Below, piece after piece: positions 26,589 to 35,635 of a DNA stretch of 64,000 nucleotides. Within the stretch, counting starts at the first letter, position 1. Every line of letters begins with the position of its first letter. A program made the position numbers and the translations under genes. Below the pieces are notes generated by a model that did not search any database, was not told the DNA's origin, and saw only the letters and a list, made by a program, of their open reading frames with translations. Source of the DNA: Candidatus Zymogenaceae bacterium. GTDB taxonomy: Bacteria > Desulfobacterota > Zymogenia > Zymogenales > Zymogenaceae. The DNA is taken from the NCBI GenBank assembly GCA_016931225.1, contig JAFGFE010000039.1, forward strand, positions 62,001 to 126,000. Direction: 5' to 3'.

Positions 26589-28694
26589 ATGAAACGCTGG
26601 TTTGTTTTCTGTGTTGCGACATTGGTGCTGTGTGTGTGCGTGGCCGGTATCGCCCCGGCCCAAGACGAGGATGATGAGCTGCTGGTCCCGGAGATCAAGG
26701 TGATCTACACCAGGAGCGAGACCGATCCCCGTAAGATTCCGGCGTCCGTGACCGTCATCGACGCCGAGACCATCGAGAAGTCCGGGGCGAAGACGGTGCC
26801 TGACGTGCTCAGGCGGGAAGCGGGCATCAACATTACGAGCCTGATGGGTAACAACACATTCGTGGATGTGAGCACGAGGGGGTCAAGCAGGGGTACGGAT
26901 ACGCTGCTTATGGTCAACGGCGTCCGATTGACCGAGCCGACCCTGGCCGCCGGGGACTGGTCCCTGATACCGCTGGAGGCCGTCGAGAGAATCGAAATCG
27001 TCCGGGGGACCGGCACGGCCTACTGGGGTGACAATGCCACGGCGGGTGTCGTCAACATCATCACAAAGAAGGGATACGATGTGCCGTTCGCCACGGTTGG
27101 GACCCTCTTCGGCTCCTACGGGAGATTCGAGGAGACGGCAAGCGCCGGGTACTCTCATGACCTGTTTCACGCCTTCGCATCCGGTTCGTACTCGGCCGTC
27201 GAGGGGTGGCGGAGAAACAGCGACGCCGAGGAGCTGAGCTTCGTCGGCTCCGTCGGCTTCACCCCCACCGATATCTTCTCCCTGAGCGTGGACGCGGGCT
27301 ACGTGTCCGACTCCTTCGGCCTTCCCGGAGATCTGACCGCGGCCGACGAGGAAACCTACGGGCGGGATTACTCCTCCACCGACCACGATCGTGGGGCGGG
27401 GGAGCGGTTTTACATCACCACCGGTGTCGATTTCGACTTCGATCGGTTCGGCATGTTCACCGCGGATTACTCCTACCGAGACGGCTACTGGTGGTGGGAC
27501 TCCTTCGATGTGAACGGCGGGTTCGACAACAAGTCGAGAAACAAGAGCGTCGAGCACAATGTTTCCGGAAAGTACGTCTGGGACGTCGCGCTGGGCCCGG
27601 TGGAAAACCGGGTGACGGTGGGCGGCGAGTATCGTGTCTATGACTGGAGTTATGGGCTCTACTGGCCGTCAATGACCACCTGGGTGGACGATGACCTGGA
27701 TCGGACGACCCGGTCGTTCTACACAACCGACGAGCTGACCCTGTATGATATGGTCGTGTTGAGCCTCGGGTATCGCTACGAGCATGCGCAGAATCACTTC
27801 ACCATGGATAACCTCAATACCGGTCTGGTCACCGAGTCGGACGAATTTTATACCAACCAGGCGTACACGGCGGGGATCACGTTCTTGTACGGAAAGGAGG
27901 GGACGCCCTTCTTCGAGGACGGAAGCAAGCTCTACTTCCGGTTCTCCCGGGGCTATCGGCTGCCGCTTATGGATGAATATTTCGGCGTCGGCCTTCCCTC
28001 GATCAACGAGGACCTGGAGCCTGAGATCGTCGTCAGCTACGAGGTGGGATTTGAACACTACTTCACCGAGTATCTCCGCCTGACTTTCGATTACTACCGG
28101 ACGTATTACGAGGACGAGATCGTCTACGACGGCAATATGAACGTCAATTTGGATAAGACCGTGCACGAGGGGATCGAGGTGGGTCTGTACGCGGAGCCGC
28201 TGGACTGGTTGAGCCTCTACGCCGCCTACGCGTGGCAGCGAACGGTCATCTATTCGGACGGGTACTATGCCATATACGACACGATATGGCCGGCGCCGCC
28301 CAGTTACGAGGGATATGAGTACAGCAGCCTGCCGATGATCCCCGAACATACGGTGAGCTTCGGCCTGGGGATCGACTGGAAGGGCATCGCATTCAACACC
28401 GACGCCCGGTGGGTAGACGAGCGGATTTACGACAGCGACTTCACCCGGCAGACCGAAACCCTCGACGATTACCTCGTGGTGGACGCCCGCCTGGGGTACA
28501 CCCACGATTTCGACTTCATGAGGCTGGAGGTGTTCTTCGGCGTCAACAACATTTTTGATGAGGAATATGCCGATTACGGCGTATATACCTACGAGTACTT
28601 CGACTGGGGGACATTTTCCGTCATCCCGGCGAGTACCTCCACCTATCGCCTGCCCGGCCGGGAGTTCTACGGCGGGGTGACCGTACGCTTTTAA
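26589..28694 (+). CDS. btuB: TonB-dependent outer-membrane receptor, BtuB-like
   Basis: A 701-residue outer-membrane receptor with signal peptide MKRWFVFCVATLVLCVCVAGIAPA. The plug domain starts near residue 45 (KIPASVTVIDAETIEKSGAKTVPDVLRREAGINI) and includes VERIEIVRGTGTAYWGDNATAGVVNIITKKG. The beta-barrel follows with many aromatic strand ends, closing with GREFYGGVTVRF, which ends in the aromatic residue expected for outer-membrane barrels. The cobalamin riboswitch directly upstream makes corrinoid uptake the likely role, delivering to BtuFCD. A strong terminator follows. Confidence 0.9.
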   Translation: MKRWFVFCVATLVLCVCVAGIAPAQDEDDELLVPEIKVIYTRSETDPRKIPASVTVIDAETIEKSGAKTVPDVLRREAGINITSLMGNNTFVDVSTRGSSRGTDTLLMVNGVRLTEPTLAAGDWSLIPLEAVERIEIVRGTGTAYWGDNATAGVVNIITKKGYDVPFATVGTLFGSYGRFEETASAGYSHDLFHAFASGSYSAVEGWRRNSDAEELSFVGSVGFTPTDIFSLSVDAGYVSDSFGLPGDLTAADEETYGRDYSSTDHDRGAGERFYITTGVDFDFDRFGMFTADYSYRDGYWWWDSFDVNGGFDNKSRNKSVEHNVSGKYVWDVALGPVENRVTVGGEYRVYDWSYGLYWPSMTTWVDDDLDRTTRSFYTTDELTLYDMVVLSLGYRYEHAQNHFTMDNLNTGLVTESDEFYTNQAYTAGITFLYGKEGTPFFEDGSKLYFRFSRGYRLPLMDEYFGVGLPSINEDLEPEIVVSYEVGFEHYFTEYLRLTFDYYRTYYEDEIVYDGNMNVNLDKTVHEGIEVGLYAEPLDWLSLYAAYAWQRTVIYSDGYYAIYDTIWPAPPSYEGYEYSSLPMIPEHTVSFGLGIDWKGIAFNTDARWVDERIYDSDFTRQTETLDDYLVVDARLGYTHDFDFMRLEVFFGVNNIFDEEYADYGVYTYEYFDWGTFSVIPASTSTYRLPGREFYGGVTVRF

Positions 28695-28722
28695 TGCCCG
28701 GATACATCAGAGGAATGTATTA

Positions 28723-28749
28723 CCCCCGGACGGTATGTCCGGGGGTTTT
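28723..28749 (+). terminator. Intrinsic terminator of the receptor gene
   Basis: CCCCCGGAC / GTCCGGGGG with a 5-base loop is followed by TTTTGTTGTT, 28 bases after the btuB stop. Confidence 0.85.
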
Positions 28750-28771
28750 GTTGTTGGGCGGGTCGGAGCCG

Positions 28772-28800
28772 TTGACAGCCGGTGTGTGACGTGATAGAAG
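28772..28800 (+). promoter_or_regulatory. Candidate promoter for ddl
   Basis: TTGACA at 28772-28777 and TAGAAG at 28795-28800, spacer 17 bases. It lies after the upstream terminator, and the leader to the GTG start at 28889 would be about 80 bases. Confidence 0.45.
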
Positions 28801-28888
28801 AGAACACGGTCGTTTTCATGGAACCCGGCGATATACAGCGGTGTCGATACATACATCGGGATTATCAATCAAGAAACAGAGGAAAGAC

Positions 28889-30001
28889 GTGAACAAACAG
28901 AAAATCGGCGTCATATTCGGCGGGCGTTCGGGTGAGCACGAGGTATCACTGGTGTCGGCCACATCGATCATCGAGGCCCTCGACCGGAATCGGTTCGAGG
29001 TCGTTCCCATCGGTATCTCCAAGGAGGGGCACTGGTACACGGGTGCGGGGGTGATGGAATTCCTGAAGGGGAGGCCTTCGGCCGGGCCCGCACACGCCGC
29101 GATTCTGCTGCCGGACAACGAGGGGGGGCTTCTGACCTGGGACGAGGGGAGGGGGCGGGAGAGGCTGGACTGTGTGTTTCCGGTGCTCCACGGTCCCTAC
29201 GGAGAGGACGGCACCGTCCAGGGGCTTCTGGAGCTGGCGGGTGTTCCCTATGTGGGGTGCGGAGTAATGGCGTCGAGCCTGGCGATGGACAAGGTGGTCT
29301 CAAAGGCATTGTTCCTTTCCCTGGATCTGCCCACGGCGCCGTATATATGGTTCCACTCATCGGGGTGGAAAGCTGACGAGGAGGGGGTCATCGCCGATAT
29401 CGAAAAGGAGCTCTCCTACCCGGTATTCATCAAGCCCGCCAACATGGGGTCGTCCGTGGGGATATTCAAGGCCCACGATCGAAATGAGCTGTCCGACGCT
29501 GTGCCGCAATCCATGCAGTATGATCGAAAGGTTCTCGTGGAGGAGGCGGTTGAGGACGCCATGGAGATCGAAGTGTCCGTTCTGGGAAACGACGAGCCCG
29601 AGGCCTCGGTCCCGGGAGAGATCATCCCCTCAAACGAGTTTTACGATTACGATGCGAAATATGTGGACGGCAAGTCCACAGACAAGATACCGGCGGATCT
29701 GCCGAAGAATGTTATCGAGCGCATCCGTGAGCTCGCGGTGGAGTCGTTTCGGGCCATAGACGGCTCAGGCCTTGCCCGGGTTGATTTTCTGGTGACCCGC
29801 AAAACCCACGAGATCTTTCTCAACGAGCTCAATACCATCCCCGGCTTTACCTCCATCTCCATGTATCCGAAGCTGTGGGAGGCCACAGGCCTCGGCTATT
29901 CGGATCTGCTCACCCGTCTGGTGGATCTGGCGTTTGAGCGGCACGCGGTCAAGTCGTCTTTAGCCACCTCGTATCAGCCGAAAGAGGACTGGTATAAATA
30001 G
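28889..30001 (+). CDS. ddl: D-alanine--D-alanine ligase
   Basis: Ddl joins two D-alanines for the peptidoglycan pentapeptide; its product feeds MurF. The roughly 370-residue ATP-grasp enzyme has the N-terminal IGVIFGGRSGEHEVSLVSA, PVLHGPYGEDGTVQGLLE, the ATP-binding YPVFIKPANMGSSVGIFKA and metal-binding NELNTIPGFTSISMYPKLWEA. The GTG at 28889 has AGAGGA 6 bases upstream and is preferred to an upstream GTG at 28841. Many dcw clusters carry ddl next to murB and ftsQ; here it is a separate single gene with its own promoter. Confidence 0.95.
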   Translation: MNKQKIGVIFGGRSGEHEVSLVSATSIIEALDRNRFEVVPIGISKEGHWYTGAGVMEFLKGRPSAGPAHAAILLPDNEGGLLTWDEGRGRERLDCVFPVLHGPYGEDGTVQGLLELAGVPYVGCGVMASSLAMDKVVSKALFLSLDLPTAPYIWFHSSGWKADEEGVIADIEKELSYPVFIKPANMGSSVGIFKAHDRNELSDAVPQSMQYDRKVLVEEAVEDAMEIEVSVLGNDEPEASVPGEIIPSNEFYDYDAKYVDGKSTDKIPADLPKNVIERIRELAVESFRAIDGSGLARVDFLVTRKTHEIFLNELNTIPGFTSISMYPKLWEATGLGYSDLLTRLVDLAFERHAVKSSLATSYQPKEDWYK

Positions 30002-30105
30002 TACCCGGGGTGTTGTGGGACGAAACATGGCGGGATAAGCAATGGTCGCCCCGGCGTATCGCTCGTATGGCTGTTTTTAAAACGACATTATATAAAATAA
30101 AAATA

Positions 30106-30133
30106 AAAGGGCGTCCGATGTCGGACGCCCTTT
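30106..30133. terminator. Bidirectional intrinsic terminator
   Basis: AAAGGGCGTCCGA / TCGGACGCCCTTT is a near-perfect hairpin between the convergent ddl and lipoprotein genes. On the minus strand it continues as TTTTATTTTTATTTTA, a long U-rich tail; the plus side has a short TTT within the stem. Confidence 0.85.
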
Positions 30134-30157
30134 CGCTTCCATATTCATATTGAGCTG

Positions 30158-30610
30158 CTACTGCTGGTTTCCCCAGATATACCAGTTCGGATAGACGTAG
30201 ACCCAGTAGCCCGCCGGGATGTTGGAATAGCCGGCGTAGCTCGTGCCGCTCCAGTATCCCCATTCATAGAAGTCACCGTAGCCGCCCCGGTCGTCCGGAA
30301 CCGAAATGGTGGTTAAAAGATTGTAATACTTGCCGTTCACCGACGCCCTCACCGCGTCGGGGGAGAGGGTTGGGGCGCTGACCGCCGGTCCTCCCGGCTG
30401 TGCCGGTCCAACTGCGGTGCCGCCGCTCGCTCCGGGCCCGGCCGGGGTCTGGGGGGTGGTGCCGGTGGTCGGCGGGGCTGGGGGTGCGGGAGCGGTGATC
30501 TCTTCGGCGTCGCCTCCGCCGGTTATTATGTCGATGATCTTATTACAGCCGGAAAGGACCGGAGAAAAGGCGATTACCAGCGCAAATAATATAAAAACCG
30601 TCCGTTTCAT
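30158..30610 (-). CDS. Lipoprotein with proline-rich linker
   Basis: A 150-residue product with a lipoprotein signal, MKRTVFILFALVIAFSPVLSGC, the lipobox being LSGC. After the lipidated cysteine comes a linker of about 60 residues rich in Pro, Ala, Gly and Thr, then a small aromatic domain (NGKYYNLLTTISVPDD to YWVYVYPNWYIWGNQQ) with nine tyrosines and four tryptophans. The linker suggests reaching across to the cell wall or outer surface. The ATG at 30610 is preceded by GAGGAAA; a TTG at 30625 is less likely. Family not recognised. Confidence 0.75.
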   Translation of the reverse strand: MKRTVFILFALVIAFSPVLSGCNKIIDIITGGGDAEEITAPAPPAPPTTGTTPQTPAGPGASGGTAVGPAQPGGPAVSAPTLSPDAVRASVNGKYYNLLTTISVPDDRGGYGDFYEWGYWSGTSYAGYSNIPAGYWVYVYPNWYIWGNQQ

Positions 30611-30694
30611 TATCTTTTTCCTCAATCTATTATGGAAAAAAAGGTAATACTATTGTTTCGTCCCCGGGTCTGAATACATGCTGACATAAAATCG

Positions 30695-32344
30695 TCAGTC
30701 CGCCATATCCTTTAGGATCACCTTTCCATCGGCGGTCTTGTTCATTTCCCGAAGGAACTCCACCTCCACCGGCGTTTTGAACGGGGACAGGTTGGCCCTG
30801 CAGTAGGAGATAATGTCCTTACCGGAGAGGGCCTTTCCCTCCTCCAGCACCACAAACGCCTTGACCGCCTCACCGGTCAGCTCATCCGGGATTCCGATCA
30901 CCGCCGCATCCACCACCAGGTAATGTTTCATGAGAACATCCTCCACTTCCCGGTGATAGACCCGGTTTTCACCCACGAAGATGATGTTTTTCTTGCGTTC
31001 CTCCAGCCTGAAATAGCCGTCACCGTCCATGACGGCGATATCACCGGTGAAAAGCGAGCCGTTCTTGACGGTGTCCGCGGTTTCATCCGGCATGGCCCAG
31101 TATCCATGCATCACCTGCGGCCCCGAGATCGTCAGCTCACCCGATTCATTGGGCGCAAGCGGTCCCTTTCCGGACAGGAGATTTACCACCTGGGCGTCGG
31201 TGCCGGGCAGGGGCAGGCCGATGGTCCCCGGCTTCCCCTTTCCGGACGCCGGGTTGATGTGCGTCAATCCGGACGCCTCCGCCAGGCCGTATCCCTCGAT
31301 GATCGGAACGCCCGTTATCCGGCGGAATGATTCCCGAGTCGATTCGTTGAGGGGGGCCGCTGCGGACATGGAGAGCTTCAAGGTGGAAAAATCGAGCTTT
31401 TCGATGATCGGTGAATGGATGAGGGATCGATACATGGCGGGAATCGCGGGGAAGAAGGTCGGCCGATCCTTTGTGATCACATACTCGAACTTTTCCGGGG
31501 TGAATTTGTTCATGACGATGATGGACGCCCCCAGACGTATCGGCAGGTCCAGGGCCATAGTCATGCCGTACAGGTGGTTATAGGGGGCGGCGGCGATAAA
31601 ACGGTCGTCCTTCGTGAGGTGCCCCTTAAACCAGAGCGCCACTTGCTCAACATTGGTGGCGATGTTCCTGTGGGTGAGCTGCGCGCCCTTGGAGACGCCC
31701 GTAATGCCTCCGGTATACTGAATGACCGCCGTGTCCTCCGGCGTGATTCTCACCTCCGGCTTCGACTTCGGGTGGTGATTGATGAGTGTGGAGAAGTTGT
31801 GAATATCGCCCTCGTAGGTGATTCTACTGAAATACCCGGTGGTCTTGGCGATGTATTCCTTGAAGAACCGAAGCCGCTTGGGATAGAATCGGCGGATGTT
31901 GGTCAGAATCAGGTGTTTGATACCGGTCTTGTCTTTGATGGACAAAAGCCGCTCAAAGTCGCGCTCCAGACCGATGACGACACCCGTCCGGGAATTGGTG
32001 AGAATGCGGGATATTTCGCTTGTTGAGGATTCCGGGTTTAGACCGATCATGGCGGCCCCGGCCTTGAGGATCGCGTAGTAGGAGATGATGGTCTGGGGAA
32101 GGTTCGGCATCATTACCGCCACCCTGTCTCCCGTCGTGACTCCCAGGTATGTCAGTGCATTGGCCAGGGAATTGGAGAGTTCATCCAGTTCACGGTAGGT
32201 CAGACGATTTCCCTTGAAGAAAATGGCCGGCTTCCCGGGGTGGGCGCCGGCGGACTTGGCAAGGTTGTCTATAACGGTATCATCCACAGCTCCAACGTCC
32301 GTAGGAACTCCTTCATCATAAGACGCATGCCACGGTCTGTCCAT
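30695..32344 (-). CDS. AMP-forming acyl-CoA ligase with altered phosphate-binding motif
   Basis: A 549-residue ANL-superfamily enzyme, probably activating fatty or other carboxylic acids with ATP and CoA. The core motifs are VIQYTGGITGVSKGAQLTH near residue 205, EGYGLAEASGLTHINPASG, a SLFTGDIAVMDGDGYFRLEERKKNIIFVGENRVYHREVED hinge and a C-terminal NKTADGKVILKDM with the catalytic lysine. The usual TGGTTG appears as TGGITG, a change at a phosphate-contact position. It lies 78 bases downstream of a related ligase on the same strand; the two share the start MDRPWHASYDEGVP / MDKLWHTSYAPGVP. AAAGGGGG precedes the ATG. Confidence 0.88.
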   Translation of the reverse strand: MDRPWHASYDEGVPTDVGAVDDTVIDNLAKSAGAHPGKPAIFFKGNRLTYRELDELSNSLANALTYLGVTTGDRVAVMMPNLPQTIISYYAILKAGAAMIGLNPESSTSEISRILTNSRTGVVIGLERDFERLLSIKDKTGIKHLILTNIRRFYPKRLRFFKEYIAKTTGYFSRITYEGDIHNFSTLINHHPKSKPEVRITPEDTAVIQYTGGITGVSKGAQLTHRNIATNVEQVALWFKGHLTKDDRFIAAAPYNHLYGMTMALDLPIRLGASIIVMNKFTPEKFEYVITKDRPTFFPAIPAMYRSLIHSPIIEKLDFSTLKLSMSAAAPLNESTRESFRRITGVPIIEGYGLAEASGLTHINPASGKGKPGTIGLPLPGTDAQVVNLLSGKGPLAPNESGELTISGPQVMHGYWAMPDETADTVKNGSLFTGDIAVMDGDGYFRLEERKKNIIFVGENRVYHREVEDVLMKHYLVVDAAVIGIPDELTGEAVKAFVVLEEGKALSGKDIISYCRANLSPFKTPVEVEFLREMNKTADGKVILKDMAD

Positions 32345-32422
32345 AGTGCCCCCTTTGTGTGATGATCAGGAAAGACAAGACTTTACGCCGCGGTCGATAT
32401 ACCGGGTCGACTCGATTCGGCG

Positions 32423-34099
32423 TTAAGACTTCTTCTGTTTTTCGATCTCCTGGGCGCGAAGTTCTTTTCTGAGGACCTTGCCGACGGTGCTCTTGGGGAG
32501 GCTGTCTCTAAATTCCACGAGCTTGGGCACCTTATATTTCGCCAGCTTCTCCTTGCAGTAGGAGATAATCTCATCGCCGGTCATCGTCTCTCCCGGCTTG
32601 GGTACGATAAACACCTTCACCGTCTCGCCCCGGTACTCGTCCGGGACCCCCACGGCGCACGCCTCCTGCACCTTCGGGTGCTCATACAGCACCTCGTCGA
32701 TCTCCCGGGGATAGATGTTATAGCCGCCGGCGATGATCATGTCCTTTTTCCGGTCCACGATGTAGAAGTAACCGTCTTCGTCCATAGTCGCCACATCGCC
32801 GGTGTAGAGCCATCCGTCGCGAAGGGTTCCCTTCGTTTCGTCCGGCATGTTGTAATACCCCTGCATTACCTGGGGGCCACTGATGATGAGCTCTCCGGAG
32901 TTTCCCTGCTTGACCTCGGTTTTTTCGTCGTCCAAATCCACGATGCGACAGTCCGTATCCGGCAGCGGCACGCCGATGCTGCCGATCTTGGTTATACCGC
33001 CGAAGGGATTGATGTGGGTTACCGGTGTCGACTCGGTCAGTCCGAAGCCTTCGACGATTTTCGCACCGGTCATGGATTCAAATTCCTTGATGACCTCCAC
33101 CGGCAGCGGCGCCGAACCCGAGAAGCAGCCCTTGATGGATTTCAGGTCGCTCTTCTTGGTGTCCGGATGGGCCAGAAGCCCGATATACATGGTGGGCACC
33201 GCCGGGAAAAAGGTGGGCTTGAAGCTGGTGACCGCGTCCAGGATGGCGCTCGGCTCCGGCCGGGGGATGAGTATGTCGGCCCATCCCATATAGATGCAGA
33301 AGTTCATCACGCAGGTGAGGCCGAACACATGAAAAAACGGGAGCACGGCAATGCCGATTTCACCTCCCTCGGTGAAGGTGGGGAACCACGCCTTGAGCAT
33401 CTGAACATTCTTGCAGAGATTTTCGTGGGAGAGCATGACGCCTTTGGAGACGCCGGTGGTGCCGCCGGTGTACTGGAACAGGGCGGTGTCGCTAAAAGCG
33501 ATGTCCGCTTTAATGGGTGTCGGGGGATATGCAGCCAGGACCTTTTTGAAGAAATGAACGTTCTCCGCTTGGGGGACATCCGCCTTCATCCCCTTCTTCT
33601 TGGCGACCAGGGGAAACAGAAGACTCTTGGGGAAGGGGAGGTAATCACCGATGCCGGTGACGATGATGTTCTTCACCTTTGTCTTGGGCTTAAGAGCAAT
33701 CATTCTCGGTGCCAGAAGGTCCAGGCAGACCAGCAACACGGACTCCGAATTATTAAGCTGGTGTTCCAGTTCCCGGTCGGAGTATAGGGGATTGTTCATC
33801 ACAACGATGGCGCCGATCCTGAGGGCGGCGTAGAACGCCACGACGCATTGAATCAGGTTCGGCAGCAGGATGGCGATTCGGTCCCCCTTTTTGACTCCCA
33901 TGTCTATGTATGCCGCCGCCAGGCGGTTTACCATCTCGTCCAGTTTTTCGTAGGTAACGGTATAGCCCTGGAAAATAAGGGCGGTATTTTTGGGATACTT
34001 TTCCCGTGATCTGGTCAGCGCCTCAGGGAGGGTTATTTCGTCGTAGTCGATATTGTGGGGAACTCCCGGGGCATACGATGTGTGCCACAGTTTGTCCAT
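32423..34099 (-). CDS. Long-chain acyl-CoA synthetase (AMP-forming)
   Basis: A 558-residue ANL-superfamily ligase. It has canonical LFQYTGGTTGVSKGVMLSHENL near residue 215, VEGFGLTESTPVTHINPFGG, GWLYTGDVATMDEDGYFYIVDRKKDMIIAGGYNIYPREIDEVLYEH and a final LPKSTVGKVLRKELR with the catalytic lysine. These are FadD-like features; chain length cannot be read from sequence. It is the upstream gene of a two-ligase unit, with AAGGA before the ATG. An alternative role is activation of aromatic or branched acids. Confidence 0.9.
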   Translation of the reverse strand: MDKLWHTSYAPGVPHNIDYDEITLPEALTRSREKYPKNTALIFQGYTVTYEKLDEMVNRLAAAYIDMGVKKGDRIAILLPNLIQCVVAFYAALRIGAIVVMNNPLYSDRELEHQLNNSESVLLVCLDLLAPRMIALKPKTKVKNIIVTGIGDYLPFPKSLLFPLVAKKKGMKADVPQAENVHFFKKVLAAYPPTPIKADIAFSDTALFQYTGGTTGVSKGVMLSHENLCKNVQMLKAWFPTFTEGGEIGIAVLPFFHVFGLTCVMNFCIYMGWADILIPRPEPSAILDAVTSFKPTFFPAVPTMYIGLLAHPDTKKSDLKSIKGCFSGSAPLPVEVIKEFESMTGAKIVEGFGLTESTPVTHINPFGGITKIGSIGVPLPDTDCRIVDLDDEKTEVKQGNSGELIISGPQVMQGYYNMPDETKGTLRDGWLYTGDVATMDEDGYFYIVDRKKDMIIAGGYNIYPREIDEVLYEHPKVQEACAVGVPDEYRGETVKVFIVPKPGETMTGDEIISYCKEKLAKYKVPKLVEFRDSLPKSTVGKVLRKELRAQEIEKQKKS

Positions 34100-34304
34100 G
34101 GATCGGGTAATCCTTTCTTGTTGGTGTGAGAAGAGCTGTAAAGAAAAATTCCGTATCAGAAAGCAGAATTATTGTATGTCAATGACCCGTCAATATGCAA
34201 GAAAAAATGAAAAAAGACGCATCCGCCCGGGGGGAAAAGTGATAATCCTTTCCTCACGACATGCTCCCCTTTGTGCCAGTGTTGTGGTGCGGCTTTCTTT
34301 TTCC

Positions 34305-34333
34305 TTGAAAACCTGCGGGATATTTTTTATAGT
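34305..34333 (+). promoter_or_regulatory. Sigma70-type promoter
   Basis: TTGAAA at 34305-34310 and TATAGT at 34328-34333 with a 17-base spacer, 36 bases before the ATG at 34370. The rest of 34100-34369 contains AT-rich sequence with no gene; it is the divergent control region for the ligase pair. Confidence 0.65.
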
Positions 34334-34369
34334 GTGTCCCACAAAGAATGTGAAAAGCGGTGTATCTTT

Positions 34370-35176
34370 ATGGGGCTGATTTCACTGTGTCATCCCGATG
34401 ACACGAAATCCTGCGGCGCCTGCTGCGGGCTCTACAACTGGACCGATCATAACCGCAGACAGGTGACGGAGCTCGTCAATCGTCGTACCGATATCTTTCG
34501 CTCCGGCATGTCGTACGGAAAAGACCTTCTGATCATCAAGGAAGAGCTTCAGGCGGCCGATTCCCTGGAAAGGCTCTTCGAGGTGATCTATAACTGCCCC
34601 TTTGTCGGCTTTGTGGATCAAGAGCGCCGACAGGTCGGCTGCATGATTCACCCGGTACATCACGGCGGCCGGGAGCTGAGGGACATTTCGCTGTACGGCG
34701 CCGAGCTGTGTCACGGTCATGAGTGTCCCAGCCATCAGGTGCTGACCGAGGTGGAAAGACGGCTTGTCATCGACAGCGTTGACGACTGGTACCTCTACGG
34801 CCTGGTAATCACGGATATCGACCTGATCAAAGAGTTCACGACCCTGGTCAGCAACCGGCTGGGCGAGGAGATACGGCCGCATCTGTTCAAAAACCGTCGG
34901 GTTCGAGACGCCGCGGCGTCCTTTTTCCGTCTCAAGGAGACCTGGCCCTATCGCAACGGGCAGCGGCGTTTCGGAAAATATTCGTTTTCCATCGCCGAGT
35001 ACCACATAGAGCGGGATGTGGCCGAGGGGGAACTGGACATCCCCGAATCCCCATTTAAAAAGATTTTTATAAGCCTCGCCACCCGATTCGAGAACGAGTC
35101 CGATGCGAGACGGGGCCACGGGATCATCGAGGACAGCATCACTCGGTTTGTTCAATTGTACAGGGGGGCGGCGTGA
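34370..35176 (+). CDS. Cysteine-rich N-terminal protein, probable metal or Fe-S binder
   Basis: A 268-residue soluble protein of unknown family. All eight cysteines lie in the first 122 residues: C7, C15, C18, C19, C76, C91, C114 and C119, in contexts [17 protein letters not shown] and [10 protein letters not shown] with nearby histidines. The remaining 145 residues are helical, charged and cysteine-free. This suggests a zinc or iron-sulphur domain attached to a helical effector part; CGACC recalls YkgJ-type metal-binding proteins, but I cannot assign it. The ATG at 34370 fits the promoter just upstream. Its stop overlaps the dtd GTG start. Confidence 0.6.
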   Translation: MGLISLCHPDDTKSCGACCGLYNWTDHNRRQVTELVNRRTDIFRSGMSYGKDLLIIKEELQAADSLERLFEVIYNCPFVGFVDQERRQVGCMIHPVHHGGRELRDISLYGAELCHGHECPSHQVLTEVERRLVIDSVDDWYLYGLVITDIDLIKEFTTLVSNRLGEEIRPHLFKNRRVRDAAASFFRLKETWPYRNGQRRFGKYSFSIAEYHIERDVAEGELDIPESPFKKIFISLATRFENESDARRGHGIIEDSITRFVQLYRGAA

Positions 35177-35622
35177 GGGCGGTTGTACAGCGGGTCTCAA
35201 GGGCCCGGGTGGATGTCGAAGATCTGACCGTGGGAGAGATCGGGATGGGGCTGTGCGTGCTTTTGGGGGTGGAGCGGGGGGACGGGGAGGCCGACCTTGC
35301 CTACGTATTTGATAAGATCGTGAACCTGAGAATATTTGAGGACGACGAGGGGAAGATGAACCGATCGCTGCTGGAGGTGGGCGGGGCGTTGCTGGTGGTG
35401 TCTCAATTCACCCTGCTGGGTGATGTCAGGAAGGGAAGGCGACCCTCTTTCGTCGCCGCCGAGGAGCCGGGGAGGGCCAATGAGCTGTATGAACAGTTTC
35501 TCGCCCGCGCCCGGGAGATGAGCATCGAGACGGCGGGAGGCGTATTCCAGGCGATGATGGATGTGACGCTCACGAATCAGGGGCCGGTCACTTTCATTGT
35601 GGACAGTAAAAAACGTTTTTGA
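35173..35622 (+). CDS. dtd: D-aminoacyl-tRNA deacylase
   Basis: Dtd hydrolyses D-amino acids (and glycine) from mischarged tRNAs in the cytoplasm. The 149-residue length is exact for the family; [13 protein letters not shown] starts the protein, the catalytic SQFTL motif is at residues 77-81 and the active-site NQGPVT loop begins at N135. It starts at a GTG overlapping the upstream stop (GTGA) and is the second gene of an apparent operon. Confidence 0.97.
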   Translation: MRAVVQRVSRARVDVEDLTVGEIGMGLCVLLGVERGDGEADLAYVFDKIVNLRIFEDDEGKMNRSLLEVGGALLVVSQFTLLGDVRKGRRPSFVAAEEPGRANELYEQFLARAREMSIETAGGVFQAMMDVTLTNQGPVTFIVDSKKRF

Positions 35623-35635
35623 TATGATATGTCAA

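Noticed and set aside
34100-34304. TTGACA-like elements for the acyl-CoA ligase pair on the minus strand
   Set aside because: TTGACA is present (34181-34176 region) but no good -10 lies at 16-18 bases, so the promoter was not annotated.
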